NCBI GenBank assembly: GCA_033439255.1
Contig: CM065881.1
Coordinates: 2,108,001-2,172,000 of the forward strand
Direction of reading: 5' to 3'
Source of the DNA: Hericium rajendrae
Lineage: Eukaryota > Basidiomycota > Agaricomycetes > Russulales > Hericiaceae
DNA: 64,000 nt
In this document: piece by piece, positions 22,399 through 34,901 of the stretch
How the letters are laid out: the number at the start of each line of letters is the position of its first letter
How positions within the stretch are numbered: the stretch's first letter is position 1
Notes under the pieces: model-generated
Database searches by the model: none
Told to the model about the DNA's origin: nothing
Seen by the model: the letters and a program-made list of their open reading frames with translations, nothing else
Program-made: the position numbers and the translations under genes

Positions 22399-25300
22399 TC
22401 AGTGCTCCGGTACGGGCGGCATGCACGCGATGGGCTCGGGCGACTGGCCCTTGACGCCAACGGCCACCCACTTCTCGGCAGGGACGCCCGCGGGCGCAGC
22501 CTGGCGGTCGGACTCGCCCTCGGACGTGGCGCTCTCCTCGGCGTCTGCCTCGTTTGCGGTGCACTCAAACTGCTCCGAGTCTTCCTCCGACGTGACGCTA
22601 TCTCCGTCTCCGTCGGGAATGCCCACCTGCATGCCGAACGTGGGCATCGGCCCCGGCGACATCGCGCTGGGCGGCGGCGTGGGCTGCGCGAGCGCCGTCG
22701 TGTTCACGGCGGGCGCTTCCGGCCGCGACGCGCTCTTCTTGCCCCTGCGCTTCTTGGCCTCTTTGCTCTCGAGCTGTTGGAGATTGTGTGTCAGGCGGGG
22801 CGCATGCGCGCATGGGGCCGCGTACCTCTTTCGCTTCCTTTTCGGCCTTCTATGGGGTGCAAGCGCGTCAGCGGCGTGGCAAAATGAAAGGATGACGAGG
22901 ACGTACTTCTTTCGCTTCGCGCTCTTCTTTCTGTGACGCAGGTACAGACATCAGATAAGGAAACAGGCAACGAAGACGAGAAGCGCACCTCCTTACGTGC
23001 CGCCTCTTCTGCCTTCATTATGCATAATGGATCAGCAGCGCGAAGACAAGTGATGCGGTGCGCTGTCATACCTCTTTCTTCTCTTTGGCCTCGCGCTTCA
23101 TTTCGCGTCAGCTTCAGCTGGGGTGGACGGCGGCAATGCTGCTCACCTCTTCCTTCTCGCGTTTCAGCCGGGCCCGCGTCTCGCGCTCTTGCTGTATCCT
23201 AAAGGCAGGTCAGCCCGCGCACACATGCGCGCTATGACGGCAGGCCTACCAATCGCCGACTTCGTCCACGCACTCGCGCGGGCGCGTCTTGTTCTTGAGC
23301 AGGTAGCCCTGCAGGCCGGCGACCTGTGACGCGGGCTATGAGCATCTGGGCTGACACGCATCGCAGGCATACGCACGCTCATTTCGTCCTCCGGAATAGC
23401 GTCCGCGAACTTCTTCGCGAGGACGGCGAGCTCCGCCTCGTCGAGCAGCGGCACGGCCGAGGCGCCCGCCTTCTTGGGGATGGGAAGGTTCGTCTGCGAG
23501 GCATCGCGCGAGCCAGATGCGGACGCAGTCGCGGAGGCAGACGGCTTGGAGGGGAAGAAGCACTTGAAGATGCCCTCTGCCTGCCACTTAGTCGCATTCG
23601 TGAAGTTGACCCAGACGTCCATGCGTCCGGGCCGGCTGAGCGCAGGGTCGAGGCGCTCGATATGGTTCGTCGTCGCGAACAGAAGGCTGCGGCCACAAGA
23701 CAGATCACAGTCAGATGATGATCGCGGAGAGTGTAAAAGCGCGACTGACCGGCCTTCTGCGGCGGCAACACCATCGAGGCTGTTCAGCAGCCCGCTAAGA
23801 CTGAGCGTGGATCCGTCGTTCACGACTTCACTCGATGTCTTTGCGCCTGCGGTAGTCGGGATGCCTGTACTGGTGGAGTCGCGGCTGACAGATCGAGTGA
23901 AGGCGGCGTCCAGATCTTCCAGAAGGAGTATGCATCTGTCCAAGTAGGCTCAAACGTTGGCCCGCGCCTCTAAAAGATTGCGCACACACCTTGAGGGGAC
24001 ATTGCCCATCAGCGTGGTCAGGGTGTTGTCGCTCATTCTATTACGCGTTCAATTAAGCCACGCGGAGCGGAAGCGAAGGTGGATACAGACCCTTTCGACG
24101 ACAAGCTCACGACATAGATGTCGAGGCCCAACTCACCGGCCAGTGAGTGAATGAGCGAAGTCTTCCCGCTTATAGAACATGACGTCAACGCATATTTCGG
24201 CTAGCGAACAACGCGGAATATGTACCTGCCCGGAACGCCATGCAAGAGGTAACCGCGGCGGAAAGGGATGCCTGAACATACCCAATGCGTTAGTTTGGGA
24301 GTTTAGGCGACGTTAGTGGCAGGCCTCGCTGACCTCTCTCAGCATACCTGCAGACCGGAGGTGAGGCGCATTACATCGTGTGACAGGGAGAGATGGGCAT
24401 ACCAGTCCTCGGAGCGAAGAAAGTCCTTGCAGTCGGCGAGGAGCATCTCCTTTACGGAGGGTTCCAGAACGATGGAACTCATGGGACGTTTCTGGCGGGC
24501 GCCATTCCATCGCCAGCAGCCGAACGAGCTGGCGAACTCAATCAGAATTTTGAAGGCTGCGAACAGCGTCCGCGCTTACGTGTCTGCCATGAAGATATGC
24601 ACGCGGTGTTCTGCATCCTTCTCGTACTCACGCTTTGCCTCGAGTACGAGTTTCTTGAGGATGTCATTATTGCGTGCGACGACGCTGGGAAGGCATGAGA
24701 AGGTAATAAAGGGATACGTAAAGCCGAACGACGACCGACCTTATTTTGAGTGCGGAGTAGTGGCCGTAGTCCTGGAACCGCTTTGTCCGGGTTATCTGGA
24801 GCGGAGGAGTTAAGCGACACGCCCAGAAAGGCAGGAGCCGTGGCGTCATGCGCTCACCCTTAGCCAGTGCCCTCGGTAATAAATCGTGTGTGTCGTGTCT
24901 GTGAAACACCAGCAGTCTCTCAGCATCACCGCGATCGACCCGGAGTCTGTGCCCGCTCACCCAGACTCGGCATGAACGCCACCTTGCGCTTCCGCCGGCC
25001 GTGCATCAGGTCCTCGTCCGTCTCGTCCTCCACCTCCTCCTCCTCCAGATCCCCCGTCGTCGTCTGCGTCAGCCCGTTCCGGCCCACCGACCGCGTCGTG
25101 ATCTCAAATTCCCGGCTGCGTCCCCACGCGGGTTGCTGATGGCGGCGTTCAGGTCCTTACCTCCGACGTTTTGATTCAGCGCAATATCACGTACCTTCGA
25201 CAGCCAGTGCATCAGCCTGTGGGAGTGCCGCGCGTCAGTCACGTTCGATATCTCCGAGGATGCATCAATGTATTACCAGTCATATGGGTAGTCCTCCTGG

Positions 25301-25581
25301 CTAAAGTGCGCGGTCAGGAAGAATGCTGGAGAAACGTATCAGCACCCGAATAGACACGCAGCATAGGCGGGGAAGGCGGACAGTCGATGAAGCCATTCCA
25401 TGCCGAGACCGATGCACGTCGTGCGGTTTCCACGGTGCCTCCGATGACAACCAATTTCTGCCCGACGCCGCCTGTAAGCACCCAGCCATGCAGCAGCGGA
25501 AGGGCTCGTGCGCACCAGGGTATCTTGCAGGGAATTGGCATTGACGCCGAACGGCGAGAGTAAGCTCTTAACAGTGTCCAT
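22399..25581 (-). CDS. Bcs1-type AAA ATPase with a long charged C-terminal tail
   Basis: The start [19 protein letters not shown] is followed, exon by exon, by [35 protein letters not shown] and a linker with [14 protein letters not shown] Bcs1-type segment reads [19 protein letters not shown] and DWYAHL. The AAA module follows: [15 protein letters not shown] joined by an intron to [20 protein letters not shown] (Walker A GVPGSGKTS), then [11 protein letters not shown] (Walker B), [20 protein letters not shown] and RMDVWVNF. After the AAA domain come [20 protein letters not shown], small exons rich in Lys and Glu, and an acidic Ser/Glu tail ending VPEH. Bcs1 itself places the Rieske protein into complex III on the mitochondrial inner membrane. 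Mushrooms carry many Bcs1-like paralogs, and the poor N-terminal presequence and extra tail suggest this is one of them rather than the true Bcs1. About ten introns. Confidence 0.85.
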
Positions 25582-25656
25582 GGGGACAGATAGAGCGCGG
25601 TCCGTGGAGAGAAAGGCAGGGGGAGAAGGGGCGCGGGTCGGACGTCGGACATCTGG

Positions 25657-25674
25657 AATTTATATATCCATTGG
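25657..25674 (-). promoter_or_regulatory. TATA and CCAAT elements of the AAA ATPase gene
   Basis: On the minus strand a CCAAT (within CCAATGG, 25668-25674) is followed by TATATAAA (25659-25666), about 78 bp upstream of the ATG at 25581. Confidence 0.6.
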
Positions 25675-25681
25675 CGGCGCC

Positions 25682-28380
25682 TCGTGTGATACAACGATTT
25701 GGCGGCACAGGCAGAGTCAAGATCTGGCGATGCCTGGAAGAAGGATGCCCTAAGCGGAAGATCGTCCTTTACTCAACAGCACCATGCCACTGTGATAAGA
25801 CAGACAGGTGGTTGCGACGTGCCTCTGACGCCTCTCGCTATGGTCATTCATGTATGTGGACTGCTATCTGATGGTCGATTACCGAGGCTGTTCAACTGGG
25901 GCGCTGTAACAATAATAGAGGAAACCAGGAGATTCATTGACGAGTGAAGACAAAGGTCGGGGTTAGTTTGCGAACGCGTGTGTAGATCGGTTATGTCGTT
26001 CGCCTATCGTTTTTGGAAACCCCTTCGGACCAGTCGGAGCACGAAATCATATACGGCATGCCGGAGCCCACCCTCCGACAACGCTCTGACAGGCCTCTGA
26101 CCGGCTGGCCAGTAGGGAGCGAATGCAGCTCATGCGATGACGACACGCGATGCAGCCAACTGGCATGGCTTCGACACGACAATGAGAGCCTGGGCCATGT
26201 TTTACATTCAAAGGCGAAGCAGGTCGGCACAAAGCGAGCGGCGCCGAGAAGGGACACGTTTCCCCAGGGCACGTGTGAAGACTAGCTTGCAGGGTAAAAT
26301 CAGAGCCGCAACTCCTCTGCAACCGCATTCGAAACTGCCAAAGCATGCCCGCGATGTTCGCTCCAGGTCCATAATGGACGTCGTACCGAGTCCGGGATCC
26401 CGGTAATTGTCTTCCCCGGGCGGCGGCTCGATACGATCGGACAAGATCTCGCAAGAAGGACCCGGTGAGAAGGCCGGGTCGAGACCCGACCGTCACCTGC
26501 AACGGACCCTGTTCCCCTCGCCCAGACGATGCCTGCGCCTCTCGCGCACAATCCGCGCAGCGTCTGCACGCTCTCTGCTCTCGGATGCCCAGTCGCTGCA
26601 ACAAACCTTGACAGACGGGATTCACCCACATCACACGTAAGAAAGTTTCACGCCGCAGGATCAGGCGAGCGACTGCACTAATGCACAATCAATTCCCCAG
26701 CTCGGTCCGCCCTGCCGCGCACGCAGGCTGATTCCTGCGTCAACGCGCGTAAGGACGCGCGCGACGGCCGCAGCGCGTGCGAGCATATAGAAAGTCCGAT
26801 TCCGACATTACTGACACCTGCGACACGGCTGATCACGTTTACATGACAGCACCGCCAGCAGCGATGCGCACAGGGACGCCGCAGTTCATGCGGCGAAGCC
26901 CTGCGTGCATTAAGCGCGATTCATGCCAGGTGGCGCACTCGAAGATCGGCCACGACTGCTCTGTGCCCGGCCAATAGCGCCCAAGGACAACAATCAGAGT
27001 CAAATGGCTTATAATTCAGATAAAGAGAGGCACGCACCGGAATGGAACCCGATGCAGTTCCGCGAGCTAAAGACCCTAATATTTTGCGCCTTTTCGAGCA
27101 CATAGCGCGTCTGCTTGCTGCAAATCCGGGCGATTATCGCCATTGCTCCCGCACCACGCAGACGATCGTCCATCGCGCACAATGCAGCCCGTTGTCATCT
27201 CCTAGGAATGCACAGCCGATCGATGGCGCGCGCACGAAGGAGCACGTATGCCTCAAAATAATACCATATGGGTGTTCGTTGTCGGAGCTCGACCATGATT
27301 GCAGTTGCATGATACGCCTCTAAAGACTGCGGTGGCGCTTGGCGCACAGAGCTCATGGCTGATACCGGGGATAGGTCACAAACGAGAAAGAGGCCTGCGT
27401 ACAACCAGCCTGAAACAATGAACGCCACCCACATCTGATTGCGGTCGCCGGGCTACACAAAGGAATCAATAGGTGGTCGGCCGCCAAGGATGGCCAGGTC
27501 GCGCTGTCACGACCTGAGGCCAGAATGCTAATACGAGTCTAATCCAATACATACCTCTGCCACGAAGATAACAAGCACGCACCTTCTCGAAGCCACGGCA
27601 CAGAATGACGCCCGTAATTGGACAAGCAGTCGCAAGAAGCAACGCACTCACGTTGGCTTGTTCAAGGCGTTCCCATGTCACCAGCTTATTCATCGTCTTC
27701 CGGCGGCCCTTAAGGCAGATGACGGCAGACCACCCCGTGGCGCTCGAGAATGAGTGGGCAACGGGATGGAACGGGAGTTCGGGCCTCGCCGTGTAGGCCG
27801 ATATGGGCTTCATATTCATGGGCCTTTGATGAAGATGGCCCTGTTAGCTGCAGTAAAACACCGTGGAGATTACATGGACCTACCCGAGCGCTGGGAGGAT
27901 CAATCGATTCATCTTCATCTTGGACATCACGAGTGCTGTAGTCGGTGCCGACCGGGCTTTATCCAATGTCCATCTCCATCGTAGATTCAAGTGTAACGCG
28001 GTAGCAATTACGTGCCAAATGAGCTGCGAGATTAGATGAACGAAGTTGCGCGAAGACTGATATGCACTGCTGCCAGCGCATGCGGGAAGAACGCCGGCGA
28101 GATGAATTAAGGACCTGCATGGGCGTCTCAGGACCCCATGGATCGCAACGTCACCACGAACAGTATGTGTGAAGCGCTCACAGACTGTGATGGATGGAGA
28201 CAGGGAGAAACCGATGGAATCGGCAGGGCACACTATGAGTATCATGGCCCCGCAGAATGGCCAGCAAGTTGGCTGATAGCTATGCTACAAAACGTTCCGA
28301 AAACTGTAATAAAGTATTAGACAGCATTCGATGCGTCGGGACGCGAAACGACCCTTGCCTGGAAAGATCCACAACTGCGT
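25682..28380. other. Long intergenic stretch, nothing recognised
   Basis: About 2.7 kb of mixed composition with normal CpG. The longest frame (213 codons, minus strand 26047-26688) is rich in Cys, Arg and Ser without domain or splice support. No tRNA B box, tandem repeat or inverted terminal repeat was noticed. It may hold a non-coding transcript or decayed gene that I cannot identify. Confidence 0.3.
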
Positions 28381-29191
28381 TTAGTCGCGCCGCAAGCCTC
28401 CCATCTCCATCTCTTCCTCCTCAATGTTCGCCGTCGCGACCACGAGGCCCTCGGACATCTCCCGCTTCATGCAGAGCTGCTCCGTAACGATGATCGTGAG
28501 TGCTGCGCCGCACAGCATGACCGCCCAGAAGAACAGCGACGTCGGCAGCTCCGCCGAATAGTACGTCGTGAGCACAAGGTGGTTGAATAGCAACGTGAGC
28601 GCGAAATCCAGTATGAGACGCGGTCTGCGGATCAGAGCATACAAGTAATAGATGCTATGTGCAACAGCGGTCAGCGGCGCGCTAGGTCGCAAAACACGGT
28701 CGGCGTACTCGGCGGTGGACGCGAGCATCCAGCAGACGGCGAGGACCCAGCCGCGCCGCGGGTCGGCGCGACTGACCCAGTCCATATCCCAGGCGGCCTC
28801 CGCGACCTTCTTGCCCCCGATCCAGGAGCCCGTGAAGGAGTGCCAGCGTTCCTCGCCATGCAGTCTCCGGAATGTGGGCCGGCCCGCCATCTCGCGCCAG
28901 TCCATGAGCATGCCTGCAGATACCATTAATACGAGATAGACCTTCATCCGCTGCGGCGCCCACATACCGACATTCGCGGCCCCACCCTCGTATTCTAAGG
29001 ATGCCGGCTCAGCGATTAGGGATAAGAGTGGCGTAACTAATGTCGCCAGTGTGAGATAGTGTAGACATTGCATGACTACGATCTAGAGTTGACGTCAGTA
29101 TCAGCTTGCGGCAAGACTGAGATCGGAAACCACATTCTTGGGAGATCAGGAGGACGGGATCCCAGCTAGATGAAGCCCGTGACGGCGCCAT
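28381..29191 (-). CDS. SYS1: Sys1-type trans-Golgi membrane protein
   Basis: The start MAPSRASSSWDPVLLISQ matches the Sys1 N-terminus (human: WDPLLILSQIVLMQT). The next exon reads IVVMQCLHYLTLATLVTPLL. Then come an intron restoring VGMLMDWREMAGRPTF, a fungal insertion (residues around WHSFTGSWIGGKKVAEAAWD) and an intron restoring DIYYLYALIRRPRLILDF. The last membrane helices are ALTLLFNHLVLTTYYSAELP and SLFFWAVMLCGAALTIIVTE, closing with EQLCMKREM, the family's QxCM.RE signature. Four membrane segments are visible. Sys1 recruits the Arl3/ARFRP1 GTPase to the trans-Golgi network and so acts in vesicle tethering. The splice site after ISQ is odd: the base pair after the family-matching join is GA, not GT (see findings). 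It shares a 261-bp divergent promoter region with the dipeptidyl aminopeptidase gene, another late-secretory protein. Confidence 0.88.
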
Positions 29192-29452
29192 AGCGCTATA
29201 TGTCTAATAGATATTGCGAAATGGTGAAAGCGGCGCAGTATGAAGCAGGGACATGAAGGACGAGATCAAGGCGGTCGACGCCGCCGCGCCCTGTTCGCGT
29301 TGGCCAGTCACAGAGCGTCACGATCGCGTCACGCGACGGACGCGTCTGCTGCGGGGCACTGCATTCAGCGGACCCAAATCACAGTTTCATGCGACCAAGT
29401 TGAAACAGCTGAGGCTCTCCATTCTAACTGCTCTTTCGCGAAGGTCATTTCT

Positions 29453-32400
29453 ATGCCGCCCGTGTCCTATGACCCGCTATCGCAAGATGAAGAGCGGGGG
29501 CAGAGCGACGATAGGCCGATAGCTGACGATGCTAGGGAACACGGTCATAATACAGGGATCCTGCCCCGGCCGGCGGTCTACTACGAAGATGGGCCGTTCG
29601 ACCCACCCAGCTCTGACGACGAGTCTGAGGAACTCCTAGAGAAGCCTGAGCCCCGGTCGCCCGGCGACGCGGAGCAAGGGCGGACAGTCGAGGAGGAGGT
29701 CGCAGCGGCAGGACTATTCCTGGGCAAGCGGCAGGTGCGTCGGTGCATCTGTTTCATGCGTTTTGACGGCGCATTGAGGAATTCACGCGTAGACATGGTG
29801 GTCAGTGCGATGGCTCGTCACCGCGCTCGTAGTGCTAGTCGCGTTCTCGACCGTCGTGGGGCTGTTCGCCGGGATGTCCTACCGGAAGACGAAGCACAAG
29901 GTGCGGGGAAACGAACAAATCACCATGGATCACATCTTCAACGGCACATTTCATGTCGAGAGGCAGGGCGTGAATTGGGTTCCGGAAGGTCGGTCATTTT
30001 TTCGGTCATGGTGGGTGTGGGACATATTGTAATCGGTATCCATACCCAGCTGGTGACGGGGTCTTCTCCGTCATGCAGGACGGCTACATCACATTGGTGG
30101 ATCTCAAGAAGAACGAGACCTCGCGACTCGTCGAGCTGCGCCAGCTGCAAGACGTACGTCCCCTTCCCTTCACTGACCTGCAATGTGACGAAGGCAACAT
30201 CCATTCGTATGATAGGAACGCGGAACTAGCCTGACTTTCTCGACGTGGAAGCTTTCGCCTGATATGAAATACATGCTCGTCAAGGCCGACCCCCTCAAGG
30301 TCAGCTGCATACCACACTCCGTATATTACGTCTTGCCGCATCTGACAGCGTACCCACCAGCAATGGCGATGGTCCAGTTTCGGTAACTACTATGTCCACG
30401 ACTTCGAGGCGAACAGTACGTATCCATTAACGGTGCCGTCCCATCCGCCGGTTACGGCCTATGCGACATGGTCGCCTACCGGCGAGAGCATCGCTTACGT
30501 CGCGAACAACGATCTCTACGTCCTGCCCTCCCCAGCGTGCGTGCACCCATGACCCTCCATCCCCTTGCTGGCTGACTCTCGATCGCCGCGTCCAGACCCT
30601 CGACCTCAGCCATCCGTGTCACCTCCACAGGCAATGCGTCCCTCTTCCATGGCGTGCCGGACTGGGTGTATGAGGAGGAGGTCTTCTCCGCAGACTACGC
30701 CCTGTGGTGGGCGCCCGACTCCACGAAGCTCGCGTTCCTCTCTTTCGATGAAACGCTAGTCGATGAATTCATATTCCCGATCTACAACCCCACGGACGAC
30801 GCCGATGCCGTCGTCCCGTACACCGAGCAGGTGACCATGAAGTACCCGAAGCCGGGGTATAACAACCCGCTCGTTTCCGTGCGGGTCTTCGACGTGGAGC
30901 AGCACCTTGCCGCTGGCGAGGCGCGCCCGGCGGACGCGCTCACGCTCGAGCTCGACTGGCCCGGGCGGCAGGCGAGCAACGACAGCATCATCACCGAGAT
31001 CGCATGGGTGGGCAACGACAGCCTCCTTGTGAAGGAGAGCAACCGCAACGCGAATGCGGGCAGCATCGTGTATTTCCACCTCGATGACACGCAGGCGCTG
31101 GGCAAATCGACCGGCGCCGTCGTGCGCAGGCTCGGTGCACGTGGTGAAGAGGGCGACGACGGGTGGATCGAGGTCGGGCAGACGGTCCACGCACTACCGG
31201 CTGGGTATTCGGGGTACCTCGATATCGTGTCAACGAAAGAGGGCTTCAATCACATCGCGCTATTCAGTCCGGCAAATGCGAGCACGCCCGTTTTCATCAC
31301 GTCTGGCAAATGGGAGGTAACGGGCGGAGTTGGAGCAGTCGATGCCGAACGCGGGCTCGTGTATGTATTCTCTGAGCCTCGTCATCATTAGTTTCTGACT
31401 AGAAGGCACCGATATGCAGTTACTTCCAGGCTGCAAACCCCTCATCTATCGAGAGGCATATCTACTCTATTAGCTTACCTACTGATATCAGCACGAAAAA
31501 GGTAGATGCACCGAAGGCCCTGACCGACACGTCGACCAAGAGTTGGTACTCTGCCAGCTTCTCGCCACAGGGCGGATATTATTTGCTGAATTATGAGGGC
31601 CCGCACGTACCGTGGCAGCGGGTCATTCAAGCACATGGAGGAGGTCAGTCTCTCATTCGCATGTCACTGAGGGTGTGCAGTCATTCAAGGTTCTTTCGTA
31701 ATTTAGACTTGAACTATGTCCTGACGGATAACGCTCAACTCAACGAGACTTGGAGCCGGTTCGAGGCGCCGATCATCAAACATTCGACTATCTCGAACGA
31801 CGGTTACGGTACGGGGACATTTTTACCCACTGTTTCTCTCCGCTAACGTTCCTTAGAGTTCAATGCCGTTGAGATTCGCCCGCCGAATATGGACGACTCC
31901 GGACGCACGAAATACCCCGTGCTATTCCGCGTGTGAGCATTCCCAAGCCCGCCGCTTTGGCACGCCCACTGACAATGACATCTCCGCGCAGATACGGCGG
32001 CCCTGGCTCACAGCTGGTCGACACGCGCTTCAACCGCGACTGGCACCACTACGTCGCGTGCGCGCTTCACTACGTAGTCGTGGTCGTCGACGGCCGGGGC
32101 ACCGGCTTCAAGGGCCGCGCGCTGCGCAACCCCGTGAAGAGCAACCTAGGGTGGTGGGAAACGCGCGACCAGATCGCCGCCGCACGGTGCGTTGGCCCTG
32201 CGCCCATTTAGCATCTCCAGGCTCTGCGTTTCTGATCCGAGGCGTTCCCGCAGGATCTGGGCAGCGAAGGAGTACGTCGACGGCACGCGGATCGGCATAT
32301 GGGGATGGGTGCGTCTTCTTTGTCGCGCTGATTGTGCAGCGCGGTTCTGATGGTGGCGTCGGCGGCTCTGTGCATCAGTCGTACGGTGGGTTTATGAGTG

Positions 32401-32989
32401 CAAAAGTGGTCGAAGCGGATGCGGGCGTGCACTCACTGGCAATGTCCGTGGCGGTAAGCGACCGCGCCTGTCCGTCGAAGCACGCATACTGACAGCCTCC
32501 GCCCGGGGACGCATTTGCGCTTTTCTGCAGCCTGTGACGAGCTGGCGCCTCTATGGTACGTCTTCACTCTCCCTGCCGCGCCGTTTCAGCCGCTGATCTT
32601 CGTGCACGCCGCAGACTCGATCTACACGGAGCGTTACATGAACGTGCCCGCGCTGAACCCGGGCGGGTACGTGAACGCGTCGGTGACGAACGCGACCGCA
32701 TTCGACAGGACGGACTATCTGCTCGCGCACGGCAGCGGCGACGACAATGTGCACTACGCGAATTCGGCGCACCTGCTGGACATGTTTACCGCGGCAGGGA
32801 TCAGGAACTTCCGCTTCCGGATGTTTACGGACAGGTGCGTGTGTGTATGGCGCGATGGGTGGCTGCGGCTGACTTTGGTGCAGCGATCATAGCATCAACA
32901 GGCGCGGGGCGTATCGCGAGCTGTTTGAATTTTTGACGGCGTTTTTGGTGGAGAAGTGGGGCATGGGCGGGAAGCGGAGGGGCTGGTAA
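29453..32989 (+). CDS. Dipeptidyl aminopeptidase, type II membrane serine protease (Ste13/Dap2 type)
   Basis: The start [20 protein letters not shown] is an acidic cytosolic tail, followed by one signal-anchor helix ([20 protein letters not shown]). The lumenal part has the beta-propeller of family S9[78 protein letters not shown] (the conserved Glu pair region) and [16 protein letters not shown]. The catalytic domain has [31 protein letters not shown] and nucleophile Ser in [11 protein letters not shown], whose codons are split by an intron. Asp is in [12 protein letters not shown] and His in [13 protein letters not shown]. All three catalytic residues are present, so it looks active. Stop TAA is at 32987-32989. 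Such enzymes remove X-Pro or X-Ala dipeptides from secreted precursors in the late Golgi (Ste13) or vacuole (Dap2). Which of the two this is cannot be settled here. Many short introns. Confidence 0.93.
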
Positions 32990-34612
32990 CGGCATAGAGA
33001 TGAAGATGAGACTATTATCGCATACAACTTGGCTCACTAATCTATAGAATGCGGTTTATATCATGGTCGATCTTTCTTGCTCGCAAGCGCTCTGGCGTAC
33101 TTGAAACCGAGATTGCCCCATCAATTCGGCATACAGCATCAGTCGAAGTCTACAGGCTGATCTGTAACACAGACTACTGCAGGGCTGCGAGTGCAGCTTC
33201 AAACAGGAACATGCGACTGCCCGACGTTTTCAGGTCCCAGACTGTTGCGAGGGAACAACTCGAGGTACGTGTTTGAACTGCGTTCTACCTTTTTCCGTCA
33301 CAGATTGTCCCCTTATGGCACAAGACTGGACATCTAGCGACGTTGCGAGGCACGTGCGACTCGGACTGCTTTTATTTAAAGGATGTGGACTCACGAAGGC
33401 CCTGCATCCTTAAATTCATAACCAAAGACCTTCACATGCTCCACCCGCATAACGCACGCGCACGCAGCCGACCTGCTATATGCACATTGCGCTGAAAGTA
33501 GCCGTAAGTCGTGTCTCATACGGTCTCGCTCCCTGATTTCTATAGCAGGCTGTTGCAAGACTGTCAACAACATTTGGAGACATGTCTATAGATAACGTAC
33601 TCGGCTTTCGGGACACAGACTGTCACGGGGAATGAATACAGAATATGCAACCCTGCCGTTTCGGGGGGCCAAGGTCTTAATATCCGTTTTCGAAGAGTTG
33701 AAAGCGATGGCTGCACGTGTCGCTCCTCACCCTGCTCTTCCGTCTCCTTGAGAATGCCATTCTCGTCACTAACACTCAGCATTACAGTAATTCTAACGGT
33801 TCCGCCCATCCGTGCGTTCGTCTCAGCACTGGAGGGCTTGCATCCTGCTCGAATGCAAATGACGAGCGTTCATCTGAATTCCCTGGAGAAAATATGATAC
33901 GGCAGGTGGCCTGCGTATATGCGATCTTTCGATGCCGATAGATACTTTGCTGACATATAGACAACTCGTGGTAAGTTACAAGATGTTGAAGGACGACTGT
34001 CTACAGCAATTGCGGCGTTTGCGCAAGATCACGATGAGCCTGCCTCACGTGTGGGGTCTTGGTATGAGACTACAGTAGATGAGCCCGTACGCAAGCAGGA
34101 CCGGGTAAGCATGATGTTAGATTTATCACACTACTCCAAGCTGGCTTCCTCATCCGCTTGGCGCACCCTGGGCCTAGGTCTCCCAGAGGCAGAGTAAACA
34201 GGACTCAACATTTCGTACCTCAGGATCACCTTACATGCATGGGCCTGCCTGGGCTGCAAGGCCTTGGAATTGAAGCCGATGTCCATTGACGCGCATCATT
34301 CACATTTAGCTAAGGAGTTGAAGACTACGACGGGTCGCAGGTGTTGTTTTGCAACGTTTGGATATTCACGATTTTTTTGGGCCGCAGATCGTTTCTTGGC
34401 ACTGGCTATCCGACACTTGCCCCGAGGCTCTAAGCAAGCCACGGTCATGTCGGCGACGGTAGTGGTTTTACGTTACCAGGTCGCGGCGGGGCTCCACTGT
34501 GACGACATGAGGACTCATGAGGGACGCACGTTAAACGTCAAATTAGGACCAGCCGAGCCGCGTCTCACAACTTGTCTAGTTCCTTCTTGTCCTTGTCGTC
34601 GTTGTTCACGCG
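32990..34612. other. Intergenic stretch, nothing recognised
   Basis: About 1.6 kb of ordinary composition; only short frames are present. No repeat structure was noticed. Confidence 0.35.
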
Positions 34613-34811
34613 ATGCCCGAATCATCCCACGATACACGTCGGGCACGGCTTTACACTGACCACGACACAGTCCAGAAGGTGCGTTCTACAAATTGACCAC
34701 CAAGACGCCCGAAACTGTGACGCTCAGTTTTCATGGAGAAAGGACAGTCCAGACAACGAGGAGCCAATGGGAGATACTGAGGCGGGACGGTCGAGGCGCA
34801 GAACTGGATAG
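34613..34811 (+). CDS. Possible 49-residue spliced small protein
   Basis: ATG 34613 opens MPESSHDTRRARLYTDHDTV, interrupted after QK by GTGCGT. A 49-bp candidate intron (34679-34727, GTGCGT to GCTCAG, with a CTGTGAC branch-like site) joins phase 0 to FSWRKDSPDNEEPMGDTEAG and RSRRRTG, stop TAG 34809-34811. Exon 1 is exactly 22 codons and exon 2 exactly 27 codons plus stop. The charged, Pro-containing product has no membrane helix and no family I recognise. It could instead be a leader transcript of the gene starting at 34902. The intron quality is the main argument. Confidence 0.4.
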
Positions 34812-34901
34812 GTCGCCGACAGGTCTGGCCGGTCCTGGGCCTAGTGCCCAGCAGGCCCATACATATACTCCCGCGCTCTTCCTTGCATTCATTCTGCACC
34901 G

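Noticed and set aside
26047-26688. 213-codon minus-strand frame in the 2.7-kb intergenic stretch
   Set aside because: Cys/Arg/Ser-biased composition, no domain, and no supporting splice sites or neighbours.
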